Source of the DNA: Rhodococcus sp. SBT000017
GTDB taxonomy: Bacteria > Actinomycetota > Actinomycetes > Mycobacteriales > Mycobacteriaceae
Direction: 5' to 3'
Length of the DNA stretch: 64,000 nt
NCBI RefSeq assembly: GCF_003688915.1
Contig: NZ_REFU01000001.1
Coordinates: 186,001 to 250,000, forward strand
This document shows positions 18,812-28,881 of the stretch, piece after piece. Each line of letters begins with the position of its first letter. Position 1 is the first letter of the stretch. A program made the translations under genes and the position numbers. The notes beneath the pieces are model-generated. The model was given only the letters and a program-made list of their open reading frames with translations. It was not told the origin of the DNA and did no database searches.

Positions 18812-19474
18812 ATGAAGAACTCGCAACACCGCCATCGACAACTCCCGCCCACTGAGGGCCGCACCACGCACGACCAGCGTGAGACGGCCTCGGGGGCTTC
18901 TCCGCTACGTGTGGTGCCGACGGCCCACAGTGCCACGGGCGACGACGCCGTACCGGCGTGGGTCAAGCGCCGTGTGCTGCTCCTCAATGCCACATTCGAA
19001 CCACTGACCGCGCTTCCGATGCGCCGGGCGGTGGTTCTTCTCGTTTGTGGGAAAGCCGACGTGGTGCACGACGATCCGGAGGGGCCGTTCATTCGATCCG
19101 CGGACTTCTCGGTCCAGGTGCCGTCGGTGATCAGATTGCGGACGTTCGTCCGTGTTCCGTACCGAGCTCGGGTGCCGATGACGCGCGCCGCGCTGATGCA
19201 CCGCGACCGGTTCCGGTGCGCGTACTGCGGAAGCAAGGCCGAAACCGTCGACCACGTGGTGCCGCGTAGCCGCGGAGGTGGCCACTCGTGGGAGAACTGC
19301 GTCGCCTGCTGCGCCTCGTGCAACCATCGCAAGGCGGACAAACTGCTCAGTGAGATCGGCTGGACGTTGCGCGCCCAGTTGGTGCCGCCGAAGGGTCCGC
19401 ACTGGCGACTGTTGGCGACGACGAAGGAGCTCGACCCGAGTTGGCTCGCGTATCTCGGTGAGGGTGCTGCCTGA
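18812..19474 (+). CDS. HNH endonuclease-domain protein
   Basis: A 220-residue protein with an N-terminal disordered stretch, then a central region (VLLLNATFEPLTALPMRRAVVLLVCGKADVV) shared by actinobacterial HNH proteins of this locus, and a C-terminal zinc-bound HNH domain: CAYCGSKAETVDHVVPRSRGG, then CVACCASCNHRKADK. The two CxxC pairs and the D-H-V-x-P-x-S motif are intact. The start at ATG 18812 is preceded by GGAG at 18802-18805 with ideal spacing, ruling out the longer frame from 18686. The same gene lies near glbO/aglA in mycobacteria (Rv2469c). Its real role, nuclease or otherwise, is unknown; no methylase or other restriction partner is adjacent. Confidence 0.88.
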   Translation: MKNSQHRHRQLPPTEGRTTHDQRETASGASPLRVVPTAHSATGDDAVPAWVKRRVLLLNATFEPLTALPMRRAVVLLVCGKADVVHDDPEGPFIRSADFSVQVPSVIRLRTFVRVPYRARVPMTRAALMHRDRFRCAYCGSKAETVDHVVPRSRGGGHSWENCVACCASCNHRKADKLLSEIGWTLRAQLVPPKGPHWRLLATTKELDPSWLAYLGEGAA

Positions 19475-19555
19475 CGCGGTCGCGTCTGCACATTTCGGTC
19501 ACAACACCGGCCCCGACGTGGTCCGACGCGCAATTGTCGACTAACGTCACACCCT

Positions 19556-19807
19556 GTGAGCATTTTTGAGACCACGCTGATATTCGGGGTGATTCCGGTT
19601 GCGGTGATCGGGCTCCTCGGCGCGTTGTCCTACTTGACCGACAAGCAGCCCGGTATGGACGTTCCGCCCTACCGACTGACGGACGAGTGGACGCGCGAGC
19701 CATTGCTGTGGACTGCTACGGACGAGGTGACTCCTTTCGGAGGTCACGGTTCGCACGGTGCCGACACAGCCGACTCGATCGGAGGTTCCGCAAGTGGCAA
19801 GTGGTGA
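19556..19807 (+). CDS. Small conserved membrane protein
   Basis: An 83-residue protein with one N-terminal membrane helix (ETTLIFGVIPVAVIGLLGALSYL) and a short polar tail containing the aromatic patch PPYRLTDEWTREPLLWTATDE and a Gly/His-rich end. The start is GTG 19556; a TAACGT hexamer just upstream would give a nearly leaderless transcript. Its last 14 nt overlap the next gene, so the two are an operon. Small proteins of this kind precede the DUF5130-like gene in related genomes. Function unknown. Confidence 0.75.
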   Translation: MSIFETTLIFGVIPVAVIGLLGALSYLTDKQPGMDVPPYRLTDEWTREPLLWTATDEVTPFGGHGSHGADTADSIGGSASGKW

Positions 19808-20270
19808 ACTCGTCCGCAATGACGTCAGAGAAGAAGACCTGCCCGTCGGTGCTGCCCTCACCGCGAGTGGCCGCGTCTCGGCTGCTCACGAATTCGGGAC
19901 GACCAACCCCGAGCACCTGCCGTTCGCGACGCAGGACCTGGTTGCACTCGACGATGCACTCACGCAGGCGATTCGACAGACCAAGATCCGGTTCAACGTC
20001 TACATCGGTGATCTCGGTGCCGATCCCGCGGTGGGTGCGGATTCGGTGTTCCCCGGCACACCCGATGCCATCCGTTCGGTGCTGATCGCCGTCGACCCCA
20101 ATCGGCATGCTCTCGAGATCCGCACCGGCAGGCGAGTGTCCAACCGGGCGACCGACCGGGTTGCACAGTTGGGTGTCACCGCCGCGCTCGGCCCGTTCCG
20201 CGACGGCAACCTCATCGACGGTCTGGTCACGTCCGTCCGGGTGATGACTGCGTCCATCCTGAGCCCCTAG
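19794..20270 (+). CDS. DUF5130-type protein with TPM-like fold
   Basis: About 158 residues. The core (LPFATQDLVALDDALTQAIRQTKIRFNVYIGDLGADP, then VLIAVDPNRHALEIRTGRRV and GLVTSVRVM) resembles the TPM-like fold of DUF5130 proteins found beside pepN in mycobacteria (Rv2468c). No signal peptide or membrane helix is seen. The frame is open upstream, but GTG 19794 has GGAGG at 19781-19785 with 8-nt spacing and is the clear start. It ends just before a strong bidirectional terminator facing pepN. Biochemical function unknown. Confidence 0.78.
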   Translation: MASGELVRNDVREEDLPVGAALTASGRVSAAHEFGTTNPEHLPFATQDLVALDDALTQAIRQTKIRFNVYIGDLGADPAVGADSVFPGTPDAIRSVLIAVDPNRHALEIRTGRRVSNRATDRVAQLGVTAALGPFRDGNLIDGLVTSVRVMTASILSP

Positions 20271-20295
20271 CTCTTCACCTCCCGACCGCGCTCCT

Positions 20296-20346
20296 ACGAC
20301 GAGGGCCGGTTGCTCCACCTTTCGGTGAGCAACCGGCCCTCGTCGT
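20296..20346. terminator. Bidirectional stem-loop between convergent genes
   Basis: A perfect 20-bp inverted repeat (arms 20296-20315 and 20327-20346) with an 11-nt loop lies between the DUF5130-type gene (+) and pepN (-). It has no long T-tract, but its length and position make it the likely shared terminator. Confidence 0.8.
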
Positions 20347-20360
20347 CGATGCCGTCGAGA

Positions 20361-22946
<2,586 letters not shown>

Positions 22947-23092
22947 CTCTTCGTGTAGTTATGGATAGTGCCTTCCATCCCATCACGTCACGCGTATCCC
23001 GCGCTGGCCGACGGGCCGTGTGGAATGTCTGCGCGGTGGGCGGTTGTTACGCAATGAAGAGACGTTGACCTCGACTTCCAAGGAGTAGGACA

Positions 23093-23710
23093 GTGGCCGG
23101 TTCAGGACAGAAAGACACTGCGGATTTTTGGTTCGACCCACTGTGCCCGTGGTGTTGGATCACCTCGCGGTGGATTCTCGAGGTGCAGCAGGTGCGAGAC
23201 ATCGACGTGAACTTCCACGTCATGAGCCTGGCGGTGCTCAACGAGGGTCGCGATCTGCCCGAGGAGTACGCCGCGATGATGAAGAAGGCATGGGGGCCGG
23301 TCCGCGTGGCGATCGCCGCAGCCAAGCTGAAGGGTGACGAGATCCTCGCGCCGCTGTATGCGGCCATGGGAACGCGAATTCACAACGAGGGCAACAAGGA
23401 TTTCGACGTCGTGATCGCGGAGTCGTTGGCAGAACTGGACCTGCCCGGTGACCTGGCGAAGGCCGCCGAGAGCACGGACTACGACGAGGACCTGCGGACC
23501 AGTCATCATGCCGGTATGGACAAGGTCGGACCTGATGTCGGCACCCCGACCATTCACGTCAACGGCGTTGCCTTCTTCGGCCCTGTACTCTCCCGGATCC
23601 CGCGCGGCGAAGAGGCAGGCAAACTCTGGGACGCATCGGTGATCTTCGCGTCGTACCCGCACTTCTTCGAGCTCAAGCGCAGCCGCAACGAGGACCCGCA
23701 GTTCGACTGA
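23093..23710 (+). CDS. DsbA-family thiol oxidoreductase, Rv2466c-like (mycothiol-dependent)
   Basis: A 205-residue cytoplasmic DsbA-fold protein with active site C18-P-W-C21 in [18 protein letters not shown] and the cis-Pro loop [16 protein letters not shown]. These features match the mycobacterial mycothiol-dependent reductase Rv2466c, including its place next to pepN and rpiB. The likely role is thiol redox defence with mycothiol as electron source. The start is GTG 23093, with AAGGAG at 23080-23085 about 7 nt upstream. An insertion sequence now sits 7 bp after its stop. Confidence 0.9.
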   Translation: MAGSGQKDTADFWFDPLCPWCWITSRWILEVQQVRDIDVNFHVMSLAVLNEGRDLPEEYAAMMKKAWGPVRVAIAAAKLKGDEILAPLYAAMGTRIHNEGNKDFDVVIAESLAELDLPGDLAKAAESTDYDEDLRTSHHAGMDKVGPDVGTPTIHVNGVAFFGPVLSRIPRGEEAGKLWDASVIFASYPHFFELKRSRNEDPQFD

Positions 23711-23718
23711 CAGCGCTG

Positions 23719-23738
23719 CCCTCGTGCGTGGAAACTCG
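23719..23738 (+). repeat. Left terminal inverted repeat of the IS
   Basis: CCCTCGTGCGTGGAAACTCG. It pairs with the reverse complement of the right end, differing at positions 13 and 16. Confidence 0.85.
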
Positions 23739-23843
23739 TAGTAGGCGGGCCGTTGCGTTTTGGCGCGAGTGAGCGGGTGAACTGATCGGCTGTGTGAGGT
23801 CGGTCGGTGTGGCCGGGCCCGGTAGGGCCCGGTCACTCACTGT

Positions 23844-25520
23844 TCAGGCCGGTGCCGTTGTGGGGGCGGCCGCGAGGCGGGTGAGGATTTTGCCGATGTT
23901 GTGAACCGCTGCGTGAAATGACCATTCACTGGCCGCTCGGTCGAGTCCTCGACCTGTGAAGCGACGAAATCCGAGATTGTGTTTGGCATGCCCGAACGGT
24001 GTCTCGGCGATATGCGAGCGTGTGCGGTAGGTCGCGATCCCGTCCGGTGTCGCCAACCTCTCCCGCATCTTATCGAGCGAACTCTGTTGCACCGGTGCAT
24101 CTTCGGTGTTGCTCGCCGCGGCGGCGTGGGCAGCGGCTTCGAGATCACGGGTGGTGCCGGTGGCGATCAACCTGTCCGGGCCGGGTGCATCGAGATTGGC
24201 GTTCGAGCAGTACCCGGCATCGAAAAGCATGATCCCGATCGCAGCCTCACCGGCACCGGCATCGGATCCGCAGACCGTGTCGGTGACCGGCGGTGAATCT
24301 GTGGCAGTTTTCGTCGCGACGATCGTGTCGGCGGCAGCGATGGCCTTCGCGACCATGTCCGGGTAGTAACCGGAGTCGTTGGGGTTGATCCCGACACCGG
24401 TCGCGATGATGATCCCGTCCTCGGTGGTGAATGCTTGACAGTTGTAACCCTGCACCCATCCGCCACCACGGATCGGCTGCACTCGCGACTGCGGATCGGT
24501 GATGTTGCGGCAGATCACCGGCGCACTGTTCTCCCGGTCACGTCGGCGGGCTCGAGCTTTCGCCAACGCCGCCCGCGCCCGCACCACCGTGTAATGAGAC
24601 TCCACCGGCACCGGAGCAGTTCCTTTCGGCTTCGCCCCACGAGCACCCAGTGCCGCAACTTTGGCCTCGTAGTCAGCGCTCATCTGCACCCTGACCTGCC
24701 GTGCACGCTGCAACCGGATCTCCGCTGCGTCGACCGCAGCACCGACCGGAGACTGACCGATGATCTTTGCGCCCGCCTCCATCCGCTCGAGATGGCCCTT
24801 CGCCGCGGCCTGCTCGGCTGCTCGCGCCGCTGCCTTCTCGGCCTCGATCTGGGCCAGTGCTTCGGCGATCCGCGCCGACCGAGACTTCGGGTCGGCCAGG
24901 TCTTTCGGGACGTGGCCGGGGCCCGGATCGTCCGGGCCGTAGAGCTCGTCGTCGGCGTCATCGCCCGCGGCGTGCGCTGCGGCCGCCGCGGCGGCGATCT
25001 TCGCAGCCTCGGCCTCGGCCGCCGCACGCAACCCGGATTCGCTGCGATTCGCCGACAGCGACGCGTTCGAGGCGATCTTGACTCCGTCGAGGGCGATGGT
25101 TCCCAACGACCCCAATCCCACCCGCGCGGCCAGGATCAGCACCTGCGCGAACAAAGCCGCGCAGGCCGCGTGGTTGTCTTTACGGAACCGAGAGATCGTC
25201 ACATGATCGGGGATGTCACCAGCGCAGATCACCCGGTAGGACACCACGTCGGCGCACGCGGACTCGATCCGGCGTGAGGATCGTTGGCCCTGCGACCAGG
25301 ACCAGATCAGCAACGTGAGCAACATGTCCGGGTCGTATCCGGCGCGCCCGACACCACCGAGTCGACGCCCGGTATGAAACGCCGAGGTGTCGAGATGAGT
25401 ATCGACGATGTCGATGAGCGTCCACACCGGATGCTCCGCCGGTAACCACTCGCGCATGTCCGGTGGAATCAGAAACTGTTGATCACGATCGACCGGTCGA
25501 TACCCCTTCGCCACCACCAC
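23844..25520 (-). CDS. IS1182-family transposase
   Basis: About 558 residues. The N-terminus GYRPVDRDQQFLIPPDMREWLPAEHPVW and the following LTLLIWSWSQGQRSSRRIESA are the standard IS1182 N-terminal domain; the DDE catalytic part follows (TIALDGVKIASNAS; GYNCQAFTTEDGIIIATGVG; MLFDAGYCSNANLD; the closing HAKHNLGFRRFTGRGLDRAASEW). An Ala-rich, probably coiled-coil insert occupies about residues 170-290. The frame is open far upstream, but three GTG codons at 25520, 25517 and 25514 lie where the family normally starts; ATG 25574 is an alternative that would put a hairpin inside the coding region. The gene looks intact. Confidence 0.9.
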   Translation of the reverse strand: MVVAKGYRPVDRDQQFLIPPDMREWLPAEHPVWTLIDIVDTHLDTSAFHTGRRLGGVGRAGYDPDMLLTLLIWSWSQGQRSSRRIESACADVVSYRVICAGDIPDHVTISRFRKDNHAACAALFAQVLILAARVGLGSLGTIALDGVKIASNASLSANRSESGLRAAAEAEAAKIAAAAAAAHAAGDDADDELYGPDDPGPGHVPKDLADPKSRSARIAEALAQIEAEKAAARAAEQAAAKGHLERMEAGAKIIGQSPVGAAVDAAEIRLQRARQVRVQMSADYEAKVAALGARGAKPKGTAPVPVESHYTVVRARAALAKARARRRDRENSAPVICRNITDPQSRVQPIRGGGWVQGYNCQAFTTEDGIIIATGVGINPNDSGYYPDMVAKAIAAADTIVATKTATDSPPVTDTVCGSDAGAGEAAIGIMLFDAGYCSNANLDAPGPDRLIATGTTRDLEAAAHAAAASNTEDAPVQQSSLDKMRERLATPDGIATYRTRSHIAETPFGHAKHNLGFRRFTGRGLDRAASEWSFHAAVHNIGKILTRLAAAPTTAPA

Positions 25521-25542
25521 ATTCTCGCCCACCCACAACGAT

Positions 25543-25569
25543 GGGGCGCCTCGACACTCGAGACGCCCC
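25543..25569 (-). other. Hairpin in the transposase leader
   Basis: Arms 25543-25554 and 25558-25569 form a 12-bp stem with one mismatch and a 3-nt loop. It sits just inside the IS end, upstream of the GTG starts. Placed there, it could block translation of transposase from transcripts entering from outside, as known for IS10 and IS50. Confidence 0.5.
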
Positions 25570-25598
25570 ACCATCAAATTGAAACAGCCCGTAGGAGT

Positions 25599-25618
25599 CG
25601 AGCTTTCACGCACGAGGG
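25599..25618 (-). repeat. Right terminal inverted repeat of the IS
   Basis: The reverse complement reads CCCTCGTGCGTGAAAGCTCG, matching the left end at 18 of 20 positions. Confidence 0.85.
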
Positions 25619-25621
25619 GCG

Positions 25622-26284
25622 CTAGGCCACGATCCGATCCGAGCCGTCCTCGGTACCGAACGTCAGATGCTCGCCGACGTGAAATCGCCTTGCCGACCAC
25701 GCCGCTGCGGCCGCGTCGAGGAAGTCGTCGACGGCGGGTCCTGGCGGTAGATCCGCCAGATCCACGTGTTCGCTCCAGCGCATCAGGGCGGACAACCGCT
25801 GCCCGACGCCCCGGCCGGTCTTCTTCGACGCGAACGTCGTCGTCGGTGACATGGCCCGGAACGAGCATTCGGGATGTACCTCGACGTACCTGTCCGGGTC
25901 GAAGTCCGCATCGCGCCACGCCTTCACGGAAGGCAGGATGTGCCACGTCTGCTTGCTGATCGCCTTGCCGGTGAGCTGCCGAGAAACGGCACACGCTTCG
26001 GGATACGACTCGGCGGCGAGTACGTCGACGACCGGCGTGTGAAAGATCGAACTCCGCGCTGTACCGAGAAACGTCTTCGCCTCCAGTTCGCCGAGGCGAT
26101 AGCCGTGTTCGGGCAACGACAGCGGCATGTCGACGCCCACCCGTGCGCAGTCCCGTGTCACCTCGAGCACCTCCGTCACCGACGCACACTCGATCCACGT
26201 CACCGTCGCCTCGGCGAAGAACGCGACCACCCACGCGCCTTTCGCGCCGTCCACACCGGCGAATTTCTCGGCTTCGGAGTTCAC
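25622..26284 (-). CDS. DUF429 family protein
   Basis: A 220-residue soluble protein with the DUF429 signature: N-terminal FAGVDGAKGAWVVAFF, then CARVGVDMPLSLPEHGYRLGELEAK, and VEVHPECSFRAM. The DG-x-x-G and conserved D-M-P segments suggest an RNase H-like fold with acidic metal-binding residues, but no activity has been shown that I know of. The start is GTG 26284, only 16 bp from the divergent rpiB start, so promoters overlap. Its stop codon was part of the IS target but remains intact. Confidence 0.8.
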   Translation of the reverse strand: MNSEAEKFAGVDGAKGAWVVAFFAEATVTWIECASVTEVLEVTRDCARVGVDMPLSLPEHGYRLGELEAKTFLGTARSSIFHTPVVDVLAAESYPEACAVSRQLTGKAISKQTWHILPSVKAWRDADFDPDRYVEVHPECSFRAMSPTTTFASKKTGRGVGQRLSALMRWSEHVDLADLPPGPAVDDFLDAAAAAWSARRFHVGEHLTFGTEDGSDRIVA

Positions 26285-26300
26285 CTGTCAGACTCTAGGC

Positions 26301-26780
26301 ATGCGCGTATACCTGGGTGCCGACCACGCCGGCCTCGAGTTCAAGAATCAGATCATCGAACACCTGACGGCAACCGGGCACGAGCCCGTCGACTGCGGTG
26401 CCTTCGACTACGACCCCGTCGACGACTACCCGGCATTCTGCATCGACGCAGCACGCCGCGTCGTCGCCGACCCGGGTAGCCGCGGCCTGGTGCTCGGCGG
26501 TTCCGGAAACGGCGAGCAGATCGCAGCCAACAAGGTGCCGGGCGCTCGCTGCGCGCTGGCGTGGAGCGTCGAGACCGCCAAGTTGGCGCGCGAGCACAAC
26601 GACGCCCAGCTCATCGGCATCGGTGGCCGCATGCACACCCTTCCGGAAGCCCTCGCCATCGTCGATGCCTTCCTCGGTACTCCGTTCTCGGGCGAGGAGC
26701 GCCACCAGCGCCGCATCGACATCCTGTCCGAGTACGAGCGCAGCGGCGAGGCACCCGTCGTGCCGGGAAAGCCCGAGTAG
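26301..26780 (+). CDS. rpiB: Ribose-5-phosphate isomerase B
   Basis: A 159-residue RpiB of the actinobacterial type, interconverting ribose 5-phosphate and ribulose 5-phosphate in the pentose phosphate pathway. Motifs: MRVYLGADHAGLEFKN at the N-terminus and LVLGGSGNGEQIAANK, where the Glu near residue 75 replaces the catalytic Cys of the E. coli enzyme, as in M. tuberculosis. The start is ATG 26301 (the frame is open upstream but is noncoding there). Its stop is directly abutted by the nei GTG, indicating an operon. Confidence 0.95.
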   Translation: MRVYLGADHAGLEFKNQIIEHLTATGHEPVDCGAFDYDPVDDYPAFCIDAARRVVADPGSRGLVLGGSGNGEQIAANKVPGARCALAWSVETAKLAREHNDAQLIGIGGRMHTLPEALAIVDAFLGTPFSGEERHQRRIDILSEYERSGEAPVVPGKPE

Positions 26781-27575
26781 GTGCCCGAGGGGCACACCCT
26801 GCACCGACTGGCTCGGTTGCATCAACGTCGGTTCGGTGGGGCACCGGTCGAGGTGAGTAGCCCGCAGGGGCGCTTCACCTCCGGTGCCGCGCTGATCGAC
26901 GGTCTCGTACTGGAGAGGGCCGAGGCCTGGGGCAAGCATCTGCTGCACCGATACGAGTCCGATCTGATCGTGCACATCCATCTCGGCCTGTACGGGAAGT
27001 TCACCGAACAGGCCGTGCCACTGGACGATCCGGTGGGTGCCGTGCGGCTGCGCATGGTGGGGGAGAAATACGGAACCGACCTGCGCGGCCCCACGGCCTG
27101 CGAGATCTACACCGAAGAGCAGGTCGACGCTCTGGTGGCGCGGTTGGGACCGGACCCGCTGCGTAAGGACGCCGACCCGGAGAGGGCGTGGGCACGAATC
27201 TCCAAGTCGCGCACAGCAATCGGCACGTTGCTGATGGATCAGAAGGTGCTCGCCGGCGTCGGAAACGTCTACCGCGCCGAGATTCTGTTCCGGCACGAGA
27301 TCAACCCCATGCGCCCGGGCAAGGACCTCGACCGATCCGAGTGGGACGCGATCTGGTTCGACCTCGTCGAACTGATGAAGATCGGTGTCCGACGCGGTCG
27401 CATCATCACCATCCGACCAGTGGACGATCACGGCGACACCTACGGTGCCCGGCGACCGCGCTCGTACGTCTACCGCAGGCAGGGATATCCCTGCCGAGTG
27501 TGCGGAGCCGACATCCTGCACTCGGTGATGCAGGCTCGAAACCTGTTCTGGTGCCCGGTCTGTCAGGCGACCTAG
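26781..27575 (+). CDS. nei: Fpg/Nei-family DNA glycosylase (endonuclease VIII-like)
   Basis: A 264-residue base-excision repair glycosylase/AP lyase. After Met removal the N-terminus is P-E-G-H, with Pro1 the Schiff-base nucleophile and Glu2 catalytic; P-E-G-H is the Nei type, whereas Fpg usually has P-E-L-P. The helix-two-turn-helix segment DQKVLAGVGNVYRAEILF and the C-terminal zinc finger (CRVCGADI to CPVCQAT) are complete. The locus matches Nei1 of mycobacteria (Rv2464c). GTG 26781 immediately follows the rpiB stop. The final TAG overlaps the stop of the convergent gene. Confidence 0.92.
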   Translation: MPEGHTLHRLARLHQRRFGGAPVEVSSPQGRFTSGAALIDGLVLERAEAWGKHLLHRYESDLIVHIHLGLYGKFTEQAVPLDDPVGAVRLRMVGEKYGTDLRGPTACEIYTEEQVDALVARLGPDPLRKDADPERAWARISKSRTAIGTLLMDQKVLAGVGNVYRAEILFRHEINPMRPGKDLDRSEWDAIWFDLVELMKIGVRRGRIITIRPVDDHGDTYGARRPRSYVYRRQGYPCRVCGADILHSVMQARNLFWCPVCQAT

Positions 27576-28351
27576 AACCCGCCGAAGTCGCCTCCACCGC
27601 CGAAATCGCCTCCGCCGTCGAACATGCCTCCACCGCCGCCGTCGTCCATGGCACCGTATTCCGTGTCGCCGCCGGAGTAGTCGTCGCCGGACCCATCGCC
27701 CCCGCCGTCGGCTCCCGTGTCGCCGCCGGCCGCAGTCTCTTCCGGAACCCCGGCCATGCCGGAGAACATGGCCGAGAACAGGAACATCGACCCCATTCCC
27801 CAGGCACCTGCGACCAGGGCCGGACGCCACCAGGGCTCGGAGTACCAACCTGCGGGTACCGGACGGCCGGCGACTCGGCCACCCGGGTAGTAGTTCGGGG
27901 TGCGATCGGACGGATCCGGTGACGCCGCGATCTCACGGCCCTCGAAGTCGACCTTGCGATCCTCGGTGACTCGCCCCGCCTGCTGCTGGCCGTCGATGCC
28001 CTGCACCTCCGGGCCCGGGTCCATGCCCATCGCCAGGCGCGCGGCACGGATGTAGTAGAGCCCCTCGAGCGCCGTCTGCTTGGCCAGTCGGGCCTGTTCG
28101 GGAGTGGTGGCCTGATCGATCTGCGAACCGGCGGCGATGTTGCGTTCGGACGCGTCGGCCAAGGCCTGCTTGGACGGTGTATCCGTGCCGATCAGGTTGT
28201 AGACCTGACCGCCGAGGCGTTCGATCGATTGGCGGGCATCGGCCTTGGCGTCGGCCAGCGCGGTTTCGGCCGCCGCAGCGGAGTTCTTCTTGTTTCGCAG
28301 CACCAACAGGGCCACTGCGGCGATGACGATGACGATCAGGACGATTTCCAC
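27572..28351 (-). CDS. Membrane protein with glycine/aspartate-rich tail, unknown function
   Basis: A 259-residue protein. An N-terminal membrane anchor ([17 protein letters not shown]) is followed by a helical, Ala-rich region up to residue about 120, then a proline/aromatic linker ([22 protein letters not shown]), a second hydrophobic segment ([22 protein letters not shown]), and a long low-complexity tail dominated by Gly and Asp that ends in repeated G-G-D-F-G-G units. It resembles DUF1542-type actinobacterial proteins, but I cannot assign a function. It converges on nei with a 4-bp stop overlap and is separated from tRNA-Gly by that tRNA's terminator. Confidence 0.75.
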   Translation of the reverse strand: MEIVLIVIVIAAVALLVLRNKKNSAAAAETALADAKADARQSIERLGGQVYNLIGTDTPSKQALADASERNIAAGSQIDQATTPEQARLAKQTALEGLYYIRAARLAMGMDPGPEVQGIDGQQQAGRVTEDRKVDFEGREIAASPDPSDRTPNYYPGGRVAGRPVPAGWYSEPWWRPALVAGAWGMGSMFLFSAMFSGMAGVPEETAAGGDTGADGGGDGSGDDYSGGDTEYGAMDDGGGGGMFDGGGDFGGGGDFGGF

Positions 28352-28426
28352 TGCGGACCTTCCGCCGACGGTGCATGCCCGGTTCGTACGGACAATTCGG
28401 ACACCATCCAGGGTACGCGGACACGA

Positions 28427-28457
28427 AAAAGCCCCGCACTGACAGTGCGGGGCTTTT
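28427..28457 (-). terminator. Rho-independent terminator of tRNA-Gly
   Basis: A perfect 14-bp stem (arms 28427-28440 and 28444-28457) with a 3-nt loop lies 3 bp beyond the tRNA-Gly 3' end on the minus strand. The minus-strand 3' side ends in a run of T. Confidence 0.9.
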
Positions 28458-28460
28458 CGA

Positions 28461-28534
28461 TGGAGCCGATGACGAGAATCGAACTCGCGTAGCCTGTTTG
28501 GAAGACAGGGGCTCTACCATTGAGCTACATCGGC
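28461..28534 (-). tRNA. tRNA-Gly (anticodon TCC)
   Basis: The minus strand folds as a complete tRNA. The 7-bp acceptor stem is GCCGATG paired with CATCGGC, followed by TCCA, so the CCA end is encoded. The anticodon arm is CCTGT-CTTCCAA-ACAGG with anticodon TCC, and the T arm contains GTTCGATTC. It is divergent from tRNA-Pro. Confidence 0.96.
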
Positions 28535-28704
28535 ATGCAAACAACAGTCGTGGGATCGCCAGTTCCGTCGCCTGCGTTTCAAGACTGTACCCAACGCCGC
28601 CGCCGGATTCCAAACCGGCCCGCCGCGAGCGGTTCGTCCGAACGTCATCGGTGGGGCGCCCACTGGGGGCTACTATCGGTTGCTGTTCAATGGTGTCCGT
28701 ACGA

Positions 28705-28778
28705 CGGGGTGTGGCGCAGCTTGGTAGCGCATCCGCTTTGGGAGCGGAGGGTCGCAGGTTCAATTCCTGTCACCCCGA
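28705..28778 (+). tRNA. tRNA-Pro (anticodon TGG)
   Basis: Acceptor stem CGGGGTG pairs with CACCCCG, with discriminator A at 28778; the CCA end is not encoded (ACAA follows). The anticodon arm is CCGC-TTTGGGA-GCGG, giving TGG. The T arm is CAGGTTCAATTCCTG. A TACTAT box at 28671-28676 is a good -10. A weak 6-bp hairpin follows at 28786-28803, without a T-tract, so read-through into tig is possible. Confidence 0.96.
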
Positions 28779-28833
28779 CAAAAGAGAGCCGCAGGCACGG
28801 CTCGCCGTGTTCGTGGCGAGCGAGATCAGACAG

Positions 28834-28867
28834 CAAGCCAGAACCACCAGCAAGCAAGAACCACCAG
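28834..28867 (+). repeat. 17-bp tandem repeat in the tig leader
   Basis: Two head-to-tail copies of CAAGC(C/A)AGAACCACCAG occupy 28834-28850 and 28851-28867 and differ at one position. The second copy abuts the AAGGAG ribosome binding site of tig. The sequence is A/C-rich and should be unstructured in RNA. Confidence 0.8.
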
Positions 28868-28881
28868 AAGGAGCATGTCCC

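Larger units (their letters stand above)
23718..25618 (-). mobile_element. IS1182-like insertion sequence, about 1.9 kb
   Basis: The element is bounded by 20-bp terminal inverted repeats (23719-23738 and 25599-25618; 18 of 20 positions match) and flanked by a candidate 5-bp target duplication GCGCT (23713-23717 and 25619-25623; the left boundary is uncertain by one base). It carries a single intact transposase gene. Reconstructing the empty site gives TGA-CAGCG-CTA, so it landed between the stop codons of the CPWC gene and the DUF429 gene without damaging either. The intact ORF and near-perfect ends suggest a recent insertion. Confidence 0.88.

Noticed and set aside
28786..28803. Hairpin after tRNA-Pro as a terminator
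   Set aside because: The stem is only 6 bp and no T-tract follows, so efficient termination is unlikely.
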